The notes: generated by a model from the letters alone, not told the origin. A DNA stretch of 40,322 nt from Candidatus Doudnabacteria bacterium RIFCSPHIGHO2_01_FULL_46_24 (GCA_001777575.1 MFEL01000006.1:1-40322), one strand, 5' to 3'. Counted from the stretch's first letter, positions 15,929 through 23,633 are shown. Made by a program: numbers and translations.

Positions 15929-18636
15929 TCTAGAATCTCCCCTGGCAAACTGAGGTCATGCCAATTTGCCTTAATAATATTTTTTACATCAAACGACTTT
16001 TGTAATTGCTCAAAACTAAACCCGAATCGTTTGCCGTAGTTTAACACCCAGATGGCTCCGCTTTCATCCTCAACCAAACTGCCGTCAGGATGAGGTCCAC
16101 TTGCCGTATAAACATATCCGCCCAATTCATAATCGCTTATGTCTGCTAAAACCAGATTGCTAAATCTATATCCCAACCCCTTATAAACTTCTTCCGAAAT
16201 AAACCCATATTTCTCCCCGCCTGAGCCGATAATATAAACCGTGCGATTGTCAGCGGCATTCAAGACCAATGTTCCGTCCTTTAGTCCTGTAGATGTTCCT
16301 AAAACTTTGCCCGGATCATACGCGATTTTAAAGTCTCTGGTATTTTCCGGTTCATTATTGCCGACGTTGTCTACAGAATAATACTTTAAAACTATATTGC
16401 CAAATTCTTTAATTTCAATAGGCTCGGTATAAATTTTATAATTTTGACCATCGATTGAATACTTTGTGTACATTATACCAGAGCCTAGTTTTCCATCAGA
16501 AGCGCTGAGTTTGACCGTAATTGATTCCTCAGTTTCTAGAGTCTCAATAGAGGTCTGCGGCGGCACAACATCGTCCAACGCTTGGGTTAAGGTAGAATCT
16601 GGTGTGAGCATATTTCCATCAAGACTGGCGGTCGGCTCTGCCTGGTAAAGATCCAAAATAATCTGGCTATTTTCTGTTATTGGCACGTCATTAAAGATCA
16701 CGGAAGAAACTGCCTCGCCATTGTTTATATCGGATATTACCAAATCGAAATTGCCTAATTCTTCTCCATTTGCTTCCACGGTGTAAGTCCTGCCATCATC
16801 CGTGGGGATGAAGATAAACTTTTCGCCGTCAATAATCTCGTAATCAATGTTCAAATTATTTTCAAATGCGCCGGACTGAGTCGGGCCGGCATGATTGCGG
16901 TTTTGGTCATAGACATGCACTTCCACCGGACTTTTCCATTCCAGCTTCTTGCCTTTGTAGTCGCAGACTTTCGTGCCGTTGCTGGCATTGACTTCATCCA
17001 AAATCGGCTTCTGGCCGGTTAAAATGTCCAGGATTATTTTTCTTGCGTACTCATGGCTTGGCAATTCCGAGTGCCCGGCTTTTTTAACGTAATATTTATT
17101 CTCAAAAGGAATATTGACTTGCCTGGCGCTCATAAATGGCACAGTCTTGTCTCCCGAAGTGTAGCCAATGCCCTTTATAATGAATTCTGAATTGAACCGG
17201 TATCCGGCTTGGGTATTAGTGCCGCAGCCGGCGATGTTGTATGCATCGACGCCGGTCAGGTCGAGTTCGGAAAGCAATTGGATTTCTTGCTCTTGGTCAA
17301 GCAGAGCCCCGTTAAGGTTTCTGCTTTTGAGAAACTCTCGCGTACGGTTGTAGTCCAAAATATTTGGAGCCACCCAGGGTTCGGCGGAAAAATTTATGTA
17401 GCCGTTAAATATGTCGAAGTATTTTTGATTCGGCAAAAGCTGATAGATTGTAGGCATGTTGAGGCTCAGTTGCTTCATGGTGTTTTTGTTCAGAATATTC
17501 ATTGGGATATCAGTATCGCCTTCCAGCAATGTCTTCGCCGCTTTTGGCGCTCCTAAATGAGGAGTGCCGACAAGTATCAATTTATTGATATTTTCTGAAC
17601 CATATTGTTTGATGTAATCTTTAACCAATAGCCCACCCATACTGTGCGCAACGATGTCGATTTTATTAAAACCTTTTTTGCTTTCGGCTATTTTTTCCTT
17701 AAGTAGCTCTCTACTCTTTTTCAAATCAAGTCGCCAATCATACGGAAAAGTGAAATAATTTTCCCCATTAATATATTTTTGCTGTTCTAAATCTGATATT
17801 AATCTCTCAAAAATATCTACTGTTAAAACTTTTTGGACAATATTTCCTGGCGACACACTTTTCATTGGGTTACCTCTTTCATCTAGACCTAAACTTTCCA
17901 AAAGAAATAAATCCTTTGTATAATCTGCGATTTTCGCCTTATTTATCCAAACCAACTCTCCGTTTTCATACAACTCACTCCCCATTATCCCCGGTATAAT
18001 CAAAACCGGCCTTTTGCCTTCGGGTTCGTCGCCAGGAACATTTGGCTTGCTTTCGACAAATCTGGCTCCGCCTTCTTGAACTGGGGCAGGAACCGTGGGA
18101 TTCTGAATGTTAGTCAGGTCAACCAAATAAGTGTACGTGGTCGCTACACTGCCGCTGACGCCGTCCCAGACGTCGAAGCCGAGATACTTGGGAATTCCGT
18201 TGCTGACGGTGCTGGGCTCTTCGGTGTTGAACTTGACCTCATTGGTGTCGCGGTTGTAGGTGATGGTATTCAAACCTGCCAAGATGAAAAGCGATGAGTC
18301 GCCATACTGCGCCGTGCAGGAAGAATTGACCGCCCAGACTTTGAACACGCTGTTGGCTGTGGGAGTAAACAGGACAAACGGCTGAAAAGTCACGATATTG
18401 CCTGATTCAGAAATGAAATTGTCATTATTGGAGCCGTACTTAAATCCCTTACTGCCGTCCTCCAGCGTCTCGTCGGTGCCGATGTGATTGATGTATTGGG
18501 CGTGAAGAATGTCGGTCCACTGCGCATCGCAAGCAGTGGTCGGCACGGCCGCCTGAACGCGCCCGCAAACAAAAACAGCGCCTAACACAACCAGCGCCGC
18601 CAAAGAGACTCTTTTAATTTTTATAGCCTTTTTCAT
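15925..18636 (-). CDS. Secreted LCAT/PGAP1-like lipase paralog with C-terminal KYGF surface repeats
   Basis: RPVLIIPGIMGSELYENGELVW, DIVAHSMGGLLVKDYI, TVYIIGSGGEKYGFISEEVYKGLGYRFSNLVLADISDYELGGYVYTASGPHPDGSLV. Confidence 0.85.
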   Translation of the reverse strand: MKKAIKIKRVSLAALVVLGAVFVCGRVQAAVPTTACDAQWTDILHAQYINHIGTDETLEDGSKGFKYGSNNDNFISESGNIVTFQPFVLFTPTANSVFKVWAVNSSCTAQYGDSSLFILAGLNTITYNRDTNEVKFNTEEPSTVSNGIPKYLGFDVWDGVSGSVATTYTYLVDLTNIQNPTVPAPVQEGGARFVESKPNVPGDEPEGKRPVLIIPGIMGSELYENGELVWINKAKIADYTKDLFLLESLGLDERGNPMKSVSPGNIVQKVLTVDIFERLISDLEQQKYINGENYFTFPYDWRLDLKKSRELLKEKIAESKKGFNKIDIVAHSMGGLLVKDYIKQYGSENINKLILVGTPHLGAPKAAKTLLEGDTDIPMNILNKNTMKQLSLNMPTIYQLLPNQKYFDIFNGYINFSAEPWVAPNILDYNRTREFLKSRNLNGALLDQEQEIQLLSELDLTGVDAYNIAGCGTNTQAGYRFNSEFIIKGIGYTSGDKTVPFMSARQVNIPFENKYYVKKAGHSELPSHEYARKIILDILTGQKPILDEVNASNGTKVCDYKGKKLEWKSPVEVHVYDQNRNHAGPTQSGAFENNLNIDYEIIDGEKFIFIPTDDGRTYTVEANGEELGNFDLVISDINNGEAVSSVIFNDVPITENSQIILDLYQAEPTASLDGNMLTPDSTLTQALDDVVPPQTSIETLETEESITVKLSASDGKLGSGIMYTKYSIDGQNYKIYTEPIEIKEFGNIVLKYYSVDNVGNNEPENTRDFKIAYDPGKVLGTSTGLKDGTLVLNAADNRTVYIIGSGGEKYGFISEEVYKGLGYRFSNLVLADISDYELGGYVYTASGPHPDGSLVEDESGAIWVLNYGKRFGFSFEQLQKSFDVKNIIKANWHDLSLPGEILE

Positions 18637-18818
18637 TTCGAAAAGTTGCTCGGAGAATTAGGGTTGCAAATGTTGTGGATGTTGCAATTTTAGTTATCAA
18701 TAACCTGTTAATTATCTAATAGCTTATTAGCTATCAACTAACTTATAACTTATAAAATTGCAACGTTAGAATGCAACTGTTAGAAACCAATCATACCACA
18801 AGCAATTCCATTTTGTCA

Positions 18819-18854
18819 ATTCTATAATAATTGCGATCGCAATTATTATAGAAT
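18819..18854. promoter_or_regulatory. 36-nt perfect palindrome centred on GCGATCGC, possible operator
   Basis: attctataataattgcgatcgcaattattatagaat. Confidence 0.6.
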
Positions 18855-18880
18855 AAATTTAAGCTGCAAAATTTCAGCTG

Positions 18881-19438
18881 TCAACTTAGTAAACCAAACT
18901 TCTTCAGCAAATAACTCTCCCCCTCCAGCCTTTCGGCAACTGCCAGTTTTACAAACGGCCTGATCTCATACATTTCTTTGAGAAAATCCGTTTCATCCTC
19001 GCAGTCATAAGGCCAGACCCAGACGCTTTTTTGCATAGGCGCAAAGCCAAGCTCCTTAAGCTTTTCAACAAACACCGTTCTGTTGACTTTGTACTTCTCT
19101 GGAATATCAAACATCACCATTCGCCACTTTCGGTCCCACTTCTTTGGCCGGCTCATCTTCATGTCTTCTAACTTATATTTTAGCAATTTTGCCTTGCCGG
19201 CCTGCGTAAGCTTGATAACCGTTTTGCCGCCTTCTTGGCCAATACCGATGATCTTTTTGCTTTTTAGATAATATAAGCCTCCCGCAATCTGCCTTTTATT
19301 AAACCTGCCAGCGGGTTTATAGAATTGAGCAAAAACCTGCACAGCATTGGGAGCGGCGATGGCAACGACAATCAAAGCCGCTACGCCGAGCGCACAGATT
19401 ATAGCCTTCGCTATGTCTTGGTTTTTAACTCTTGCCAT
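18881..19438 (-). CDS. PaaX/Cas2-like-domain regulator with N-terminal TM segment and winged-helix-like region
   Basis: KWRMVMFDIPEKYKVNRTVFVEKLKELGFAPMQKSVWVWPYDCEDETDFLKEMYEI resembles the PaaX central (Cas2-like ferredoxin) domain; N-terminal IICALGVAALIVVAIAAP TM. Confidence 0.65.
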   Translation of the reverse strand: MARVKNQDIAKAIICALGVAALIVVAIAAPNAVQVFAQFYKPAGRFNKRQIAGGLYYLKSKKIIGIGQEGGKTVIKLTQAGKAKLLKYKLEDMKMSRPKKWDRKWRMVMFDIPEKYKVNRTVFVEKLKELGFAPMQKSVWVWPYDCEDETDFLKEMYEIRPFVKLAVAERLEGESYLLKKFGLLS

Positions 19439-19456
19439 TTATTTTTATTCTATTCC

Positions 19457-19472
19457 TATTGCGATCGCAATA
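19457..19472. promoter_or_regulatory. GCGATCGC-centred palindrome upstream of the PaaX-like gene
   Basis: tattgcgatcgcaata, about 19 bp upstream of the start at 19438. Confidence 0.55.
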
Positions 19473-19485
19473 TTTATAAAATAAT

Positions 19486-19962
19486 TTACTTGGACTGGTA
19501 ATTTTTATCATTTTCCGTTTCTTTGATTTCTTTTTCTTTTTCCTTCTGGGATTCGGGAAGGTTTTTGTAGAGAGTGCCGAGCACGCCGTTGACGAATTTG
19601 CCGGATGACTCGCCGCCAAAGGCTTTGCCCAGCTCAACCGCTTCATTGATGGCCACTTTAGGCGGGACTTCCTTGGCAAACATCAGCTCGTAAATTCCTA
19701 ACCGCAGAATGTTGCGATCCACTACCGTGATCTGGTCCAGCGGCCATTCGGGGGCCGTGTCTGTAATGATTTTATCGATTTCCGGCAAATTTTTCTCCAC
19801 GCCAGAAATCAGGTCAAAAATAAAAGCCGGATCATCCAATCCCGGCGCAAACTGCTTGACGTTGTGCTGTGTGATGTCCGCAAGCGGCCTAACCCGATCA
19901 TTAAAATCCCATTCATAGAGGGACTGCATCGCGATGGTTCTGGAAAGGTGCCTGTTGGCCAT
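19486..19962 (-). CDS. nusB: Transcription antitermination factor NusB
   Basis: [15 protein letters not shown]...[58 protein letters not shown]. Confidence 0.95.
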   Translation of the reverse strand: MANRHLSRTIAMQSLYEWDFNDRVRPLADITQHNVKQFAPGLDDPAFIFDLISGVEKNLPEIDKIITDTAPEWPLDQITVVDRNILRLGIYELMFAKEVPPKVAINEAVELGKAFGGESSGKFVNGVLGTLYKNLPESQKEKEKEIKETENDKNYQSK

Positions 19963-20070
19963 GAGAATTGGTAAAAGTTAAAGGGTTACGATACCCGTAT
20001 CGTGAGGCGGTTTACGTCTGACGTCTAACTCTAAACGATACCGGCTTCATTACCGTCTAACGCTACACGG

Positions 20071-20268
20071 TTAGGATTTTGCCTTAACGTTAGACTTAAT
20101 TTTAAGAACTTGCCTGCCTTTATAAAATCCGCAATTTTGGCAAACTTCGTGGGGCATTACGGGATATTTGCAATTGGCGCAAACGGAAAAGTGCGTCTTG
20201 GTTAGAAAGTCATGCGCCCGGCGCTGGTTGCGGCCCGAACGAGTCTTATGCTTCTTGGGTACTGCCAT
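20071..20268 (-). CDS. rpmF: 50S ribosomal protein L32
   Basis: MAVPKKHKTRSGRNQRRAHDFL...CANCKYPVMPHEVCQNCGFYKGRQV. Confidence 0.95.
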   Translation of the reverse strand: MAVPKKHKTRSGRNQRRAHDFLTKTHFSVCANCKYPVMPHEVCQNCGFYKGRQVLKIKSNVKAKS

Positions 20269-20343
20269 TTTTCAAAATCAAAGATTAGAAATAAAAGATT
20301 AAAGATGCCTAAAAACTTTAGCATAAAAAAAAATTCCTTGCAA

Positions 20344-20424
20344 CCCCGTCATCTGCCGACGAACAGGAGAGGTTAGCCTGAATGAGTTAACAATCAGATC
20401 AACCTTCGTCGGCAGATGACGGGG
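20344..20424. repeat. 20-bp perfect inverted repeat
   Basis: ccccgtcatctgccgacgaa (20344..20363) and ttcgtcggcagatgacgggg (20405..20424). Confidence 0.85.
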
Positions 20425-20524
20425 AGGAAACTTGGCTGAAAGCCGTTTCCTCGAATTGCTGCTCTGGTCTTGGTTTATGCCAAAGAGCAACTGCTTGCAT
20501 CCTGGCGGATGCTTACCCTCCTTA

Positions 20525-20734
20525 TTACTGCGAGAACCACCCGGCGGCGATCCTTGCCATCATCGTACTCACGATGATGATGAACACAATGCCGGCGCGA
20601 CGGTTCTCTTCGGGCGTGGTTGGCGGCTGGTCATCATCAGTCATGAGGTCCTTGAAGTCCCTCATTTTTTCGACGATGGCGTCCCACGCCCCAACGCGGG
20701 GAAAGATCACGACGAGTTTTGGTGCTCGTCCCAT
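20525..20734 (-). CDS. Tiny single-TM protein, array gene
   Basis: From internal Met: MGRAPKLVVIFPRVGAWDAIVEKMRDFKDLMTDDDQPPTTPEENRRAGIVFIIIVSTMMARIAAGWFSQ. Confidence 0.5.
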   Translation of the reverse strand: MGRAPKLVVIFPRVGAWDAIVEKMRDFKDLMTDDDQPPTTPEENRRAGIVFIIIVSTMMARIAAGWFSQ

Positions 20735-20747
20735 ACTAGCCGCCTCC

Positions 20748-20906
20748 TCAGCGGCGGGCGTGCTGCGCGCGGCGCGACAGCACGGACAGCACGACCAGGA
20801 CGGTCGCGACCGCGCCGATGACCGCGAGGTCCATGGGATGGCCGACTGGCAGGCTATCCCACCAGTCAAAGAATTGCCGAACCGCCTGACCGGCGTTTTC
20901 GAACAT
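20748..20906 (-). CDS. 52-aa single-TM micro-protein
   Basis: Reverse-strand MFENAGQAVRQFFDWWDSLPVGHPMDLAVIGAVATVLVVLSVLSRRAQHARR*; preceded by a GGGAGGGC-like SD. Confidence 0.5.
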   Translation of the reverse strand: MFENAGQAVRQFFDWWDSLPVGHPMDLAVIGAVATVLVVLSVLSRRAQHARR

Positions 20907-20915
20907 ATGCCCTCC

Positions 20916-21086
20916 CTAATGGAACCCGCCATCGCCGTACGCCCACACCTTCTCAGACTTGGGCTGACGATGGGAAAAATACCAGATCATGATCCAGACC
21001 ATTGCCACGGCGTTGAGCACGAGGCAAATGGCCAGGAACAGCGGAACCCCGACGACGAACAGAACGAACAATAGCGCTCGTCTCAT
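20916..21086 (-). CDS. Small membrane protein, array gene
   Basis: Internal start MRRALLFVLFVVGVPLFLAICLVLNAVAMVWIMIWYFSHRQP..., preceded by caaGGAGAAcgtcATG. Confidence 0.55.
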   Translation of the reverse strand: MRRALLFVLFVVGVPLFLAICLVLNAVAMVWIMIWYFSHRQPKSEKVWAYGDGGFH

Positions 21087-21248
21087 GACGTTCTCCTTGA
21101 AAAGAGCTCCAAACTTGCCCATCAATGAGTTCAGTTTAGAACTAAACTCGCAAACGGACAAGCGTTGCATCTGCCAAAATTTATCAACGTCAAATAATAA
21201 CATTTTCCGTGGACTCTTGTAAAGGCTGAGTGTTGGATCTATCAACTA

Positions 21249-21374
21249 TCACCCATCAACTATTAACTTTCTAAAATCCGCTCCTCTGCTCTTCACCATC
21301 ATACAGGAATGTATGACTGTGCAGGACGCGGTCATAACAACGATGCCGATCATCACGAGGAACAGCTTACGCAT
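21249..21374 (-). CDS. Putative 41-aa exported/lipoprotein-like micro-protein
   Basis: MRKLFLVMIGIVVMTASCTVIHSCMMVKSRGADFRKLIVDG*; purine-rich SD; overlaps hairpin element H1, so coding status is uncertain. Confidence 0.35.
   Translation of the reverse strand: MRKLFLVMIGIVVMTASCTVIHSCMMVKSRGADFRKLIVDG
21278..21325 (-). ncRNA. Hairpin element H, copy 1
   Basis: Shares the 31-nt string caccatcatacaggaatgtatgactgtgcag with copy 2. Confidence 0.45.
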
Positions 21375-21412
21375 ACTCACCTCACGCGCACTTAAGCGCA
21401 AAAAGAACTGTT

Positions 21413-21540
21413 CCTTCCACAACTCTGGGTATTTGCTTAGTGAACTCTGAAGAGCAGTTGTACTGAATTAATCTCTTGCCTGCCCGCCGAAGCTTTAGCA
21501 CAGGCGGGTTGACTTAGAAACGCCCAGAATCGTGGAAATC
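21413..21540 (-). ncRNA. Structured RNA element, copy A, containing an inserted palindrome
   Basis: Helix arms 21415..21434 and 21518..21537: minus RNA UUCCACGAUUCUGGGCGUUU / AAAUACCCAGAGUUGUGGAA, 19/20 paired including G.U. Confidence 0.7.
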
Positions 21541-21610
21541 AGCCTTCGCCGGGGCTTCGGCTGACTGGCCGCAAATTGACTGCTGATTTTCAAAGGACTA
21601 ATATTATTAC

Positions 21611-21850
21611 ATGAGTGATATAAACTTCAAACCGCTATTTGAATACTTGGATGACATGAAGGCCGAACTCAAGGCTGATATTGCTGAAGTTAAGGAATCT
21701 AATGCCCAAATACTGACGAACCTTGATGGCCTTACAAAAATGGTCAAAACTTTCCAGGAAGAACATATCATCATGCGCAAGCGTCTTGAAGTTCTGGAAG
21801 CCTGGGCCAAAAAAGTTTCGGAAAAAGTCGGCATCCCGCTGCCTTTCTAA
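21611..21850 (+). CDS. Small coiled-coil protein of the WAKxVxEKVG family
   Basis: MSDINFKPLFEYLDDMKAELKADIAEVKESNAQILTNLDGLTKMVKTFQEEHIIMRKRLEVLEAWAKKVSEKVGIPLPF; SD aaagga upstream. Confidence 0.7.
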   Translation: MSDINFKPLFEYLDDMKAELKADIAEVKESNAQILTNLDGLTKMVKTFQEEHIIMRKRLEVLEAWAKKVSEKVGIPLPF

Positions 21851-21865
21851 AAATGCTGCTTACTG

Positions 21866-21890
21866 CCCCGTCGAATGACGGGGTTTTTGT
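21866..21890 (+). terminator. Rho-independent terminator
   Basis: gccccgtcgaatgacggggtttttg. Confidence 0.7.
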
Positions 21891-21905
21891 TTGAAGGGTC
21901 ATATT

Positions 21906-21960
21906 CCGATCCTCTGAGCTCCACCATCATACAGGAATGTATGACTGTGCAGACCAGGGG
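21906..21960 (-). ncRNA. Hairpin element H, copy 2
   Basis: Minus strand CCCCUGGUCUGCACAG(UCAUACA UUCC UGUAUGA)UGGUGGAGCUCAGAGGAUCGG. Confidence 0.5.
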
Positions 21961-22065
21961 AAGGAGCAGTGTTGGCGGGCACTGCTTGCGGTCGCTCTGT
22001 AACGAGCAACCTGGTTGGAAACTTACACCACCGCCAAGCGGTCGAACTTCCTCCTTACAACACAA

Positions 22066-22368
22066 CTACCTAACCGAGTACTGATAGGGGTAGAGATCAT
22101 CCGAAACATACACGAAACGGACACCCCTTTGAGACCACGAGATCTGGGTACAGAATTGCTCACTCTGTCCCCAGTCCCGGATGGGAGTGAGACCGTGACG
22201 GAACGTGGCTTTCGCGCCGATCAGGTAGGATTCACCTTGCTTCATCCTCCCTTCTTCTAACGTCGCGATGACGTGTGTGGCCAACCTGTGGCTCATCCAC
22301 ACGTTGACGCCGAACGACAGCAACGCCGCGACGACGAAAGTGATTCTGCCGAACCTTCGGTAACTCAT
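22066..22368 (-). CDS. Small protein with N-terminal TM/signal, array gene
   Basis: MSYRRFGRITFVVAALLSFGVNVWMSHRLATHVIATLEEGRMKQGESYLIGAKATFRHGLTPIRDW...; SD aGGTGGGT before ATG. Confidence 0.55.
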   Translation of the reverse strand: MSYRRFGRITFVVAALLSFGVNVWMSHRLATHVIATLEEGRMKQGESYLIGAKATFRHGLTPIRDWGQSEQFCTQISWSQRGVRFVYVSDDLYPYQYSVR

Positions 22369-22517
22369 AACCCACCTATTCGCGCAATTTTGCTCATCAT
22401 AGAGCTCAGCGCATAAAGGACCTGTCCGCCTAAAAAACTTGTGAAAGCAGCAGCGGCCGATATTTCACCATGCGCTGCCGGCGCTTATTTCCGCTGCACC
22501 AGCGGTAGGACTGTTGC

Positions 22518-22611
22518 TTCCACAACTCTGGGTATTTGCTTAGAAACTTGTTAGAGCTACAATTACTGAATTTATCTCCTGTTTGACTTAGAAACGCCCA
22601 GAATCGTGGAA
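22518..22611 (-). ncRNA. Structured RNA element, copy B
   Basis: Arms 22518..22537 and 22592..22611, identical to copy A; interior differs. Confidence 0.7.
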
Positions 22612-22682
22612 ATCAGCCTTCGCTCCACCTTCGTCAAACTTCGGCGGACAAGCAAGCTTCGGCTGACAAGCAAATTTCTTGC

Positions 22683-22774
22683 TTCCAAAATGTTAGGCAT
22701 TCAATTGGGTAATATATTCTGCAAAACTTTTTACTAGAAAAAGTACCGCAGACAGAATGCCCAACACCCTGGAA
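22683..22774 (-). ncRNA. Structured RNA element, copy C (divergent, compensatory changes)
   Basis: Arms 22683..22702 and 22755..22774: minus RNA UUCCAGGGUGUUGGGCAUUC / GAAUGCCUAACAUUUUGGAA, 20/20 paired with four G.U. Confidence 0.7.
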
Positions 22775-22822
22775 ACAAAATTATAAATTTACTTAAATAC
22801 TTTACAGTATGTAAGTATTTAT

Positions 22823-22880
22823 CCGATCCTCTGAACTCCACTACAATACAATATAGTAATGTAGTGCAGGTCAGGAGAAG
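22823..22880 (-). ncRNA. Hairpin element H, copy 3
   Basis: Minus strand CUCCUGACCUGCACUACAUUAC...GUAUUGUAGUGGAGUUCAGAGGAUCGG: conserved flanks, different hairpin sequence. Confidence 0.5.
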
Positions 22881-22952
22881 GGGGAGCAGATAAAGCGAAT
22901 ATAAATATTATAAATCGCTGCTCCAGCCTTTGCGGCCCCAAGGGGTCGCGCG

Positions 22953-23237
22953 CTACTTCTCGTCGTAGCACGGGAATCGATCCCGCGCCTTCCACCACGG
23001 TCCCGGCGAACCGTTGAGGTTGCCCATCTTCACACGGTGCTGCGCCAGGATCTCCTGCCGCAGGCGGACCGCCGCCTCGTGGTTGTTGTCCAACAGGATC
23101 GGATCGGGGATCCGATGCCGCGAACGGGCGAATTGGACCGCGGTGCGCCGGGCGGTGAGCAGGTCATGCCCTCTACCCTCAACCGGAACCACCAGATCCG
23201 ACTGACTCCTGGATCCCACATGGAACACTGCTGTCAT
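22953..23237 (-). CDS. Small uncharacterised protein, array gene
   Basis: 94-aa ORF MTAVFHVGSRSQSDLVVPVEGRGHDLLTARRTAVQFARSRHRIPDPILLDNNHEAAVRLRQEIL...; SD AGGAGG; ATGA overlap with the upstream small ORF. Confidence 0.6.
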   Translation of the reverse strand: MTAVFHVGSRSQSDLVVPVEGRGHDLLTARRTAVQFARSRHRIPDPILLDNNHEAAVRLRQEILAQHRVKMGNLNGSPGPWWKARDRFPCYDEK

Positions 23238-23383
23238 CTTGTCCTCCTGACTGGGGTTGTGGCGACGACCGGACTTCCGAGAAAAAACCGGATCGCATCA
23301 GCCAAGCTGTTGCGAAGGCTTTCCCATCGAATCCGATCCTGTCGCCGGGGTTTGTGATTTTTGTTATTGCGGCTGTACCTCAT
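23234..23383 (-). CDS. 49-aa basic micro-protein
   Basis: MRYSRNNKNHKPRRQDRIRWESLRNSLADAIRFFLGSPVVATTPVRRTR*; SD AGGAG directly after RNA copy D; ATGA overlap with next gene. Confidence 0.5.
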   Translation of the reverse strand: MRYSRNNKNHKPRRQDRIRWESLRNSLADAIRFFLGSPVVATTPVRRTR

Positions 23384-23400
23384 CGTCAACTCCTGTATGC

Positions 23401-23491
23401 TTCCACAACTCTGGGTGCTTGCAACTTAGTTGCTAAGAGGGCAATGTTTAGTTTCCCTGCAAAACTAAGACAAACGCCCAGAGCCGTGGAA
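23401..23491 (-). ncRNA. Structured RNA element, copy D
   Basis: Arms 23401..23420 and 23472..23491: minus RNA UUCCACGGCUCUGGGCGUUU / AAGCACCCAGAGUUGUGGAA, 19/20 paired. Confidence 0.7.
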
Positions 23492-23633
23492 ACAAAATAG
23501 CTCCTTTGCAGGAGCCATGTTACGCATTATGTGATACGCGTTACGTGCCAAATCGGTCCTGAACGATTTGAGTACGATTATTGGATTTTTAAGGTTAACG
23601 GGTAAGTATATACCTTTTTGCCGCCGCTGTCAA

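Noticed and set aside
18881-19438. Cas2 of a CRISPR system
   Set aside because: The Cas2-like fold is part of a PaaX-type regulator; no cas1, effector or CRISPR array is present.
20299-20490. ORF 20299..20490
   Set aside because: Lies over the perfect inverted repeat, with no plausible protein signature.
20432-21074. Plus-strand ORFs 20432..20821 and 20574..21074
   Set aside because: Antisense to micro-genes that have better starts, SDs and TM segments.
21847-22065. ORF 21847..22065 as a real gene
   Set aside because: Covers a multi-hairpin region including H2, with no SD or recognisable domain; the shared peptide with H1 more likely reflects conserved RNA sequence.
21413-23491. RNA elements as classical integron attC sites
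   Set aside because: Arms lack RYYYAAC..GTTRRRY in the right order (copy C has GTTAGGC and GCCCAAC, but inside-out), and no integrase is seen. Kept only as an analogy.
21405-23500. CRISPR array
   Set aside because: Repeats are too few, long, irregularly spaced and structured; no uniform spacers.
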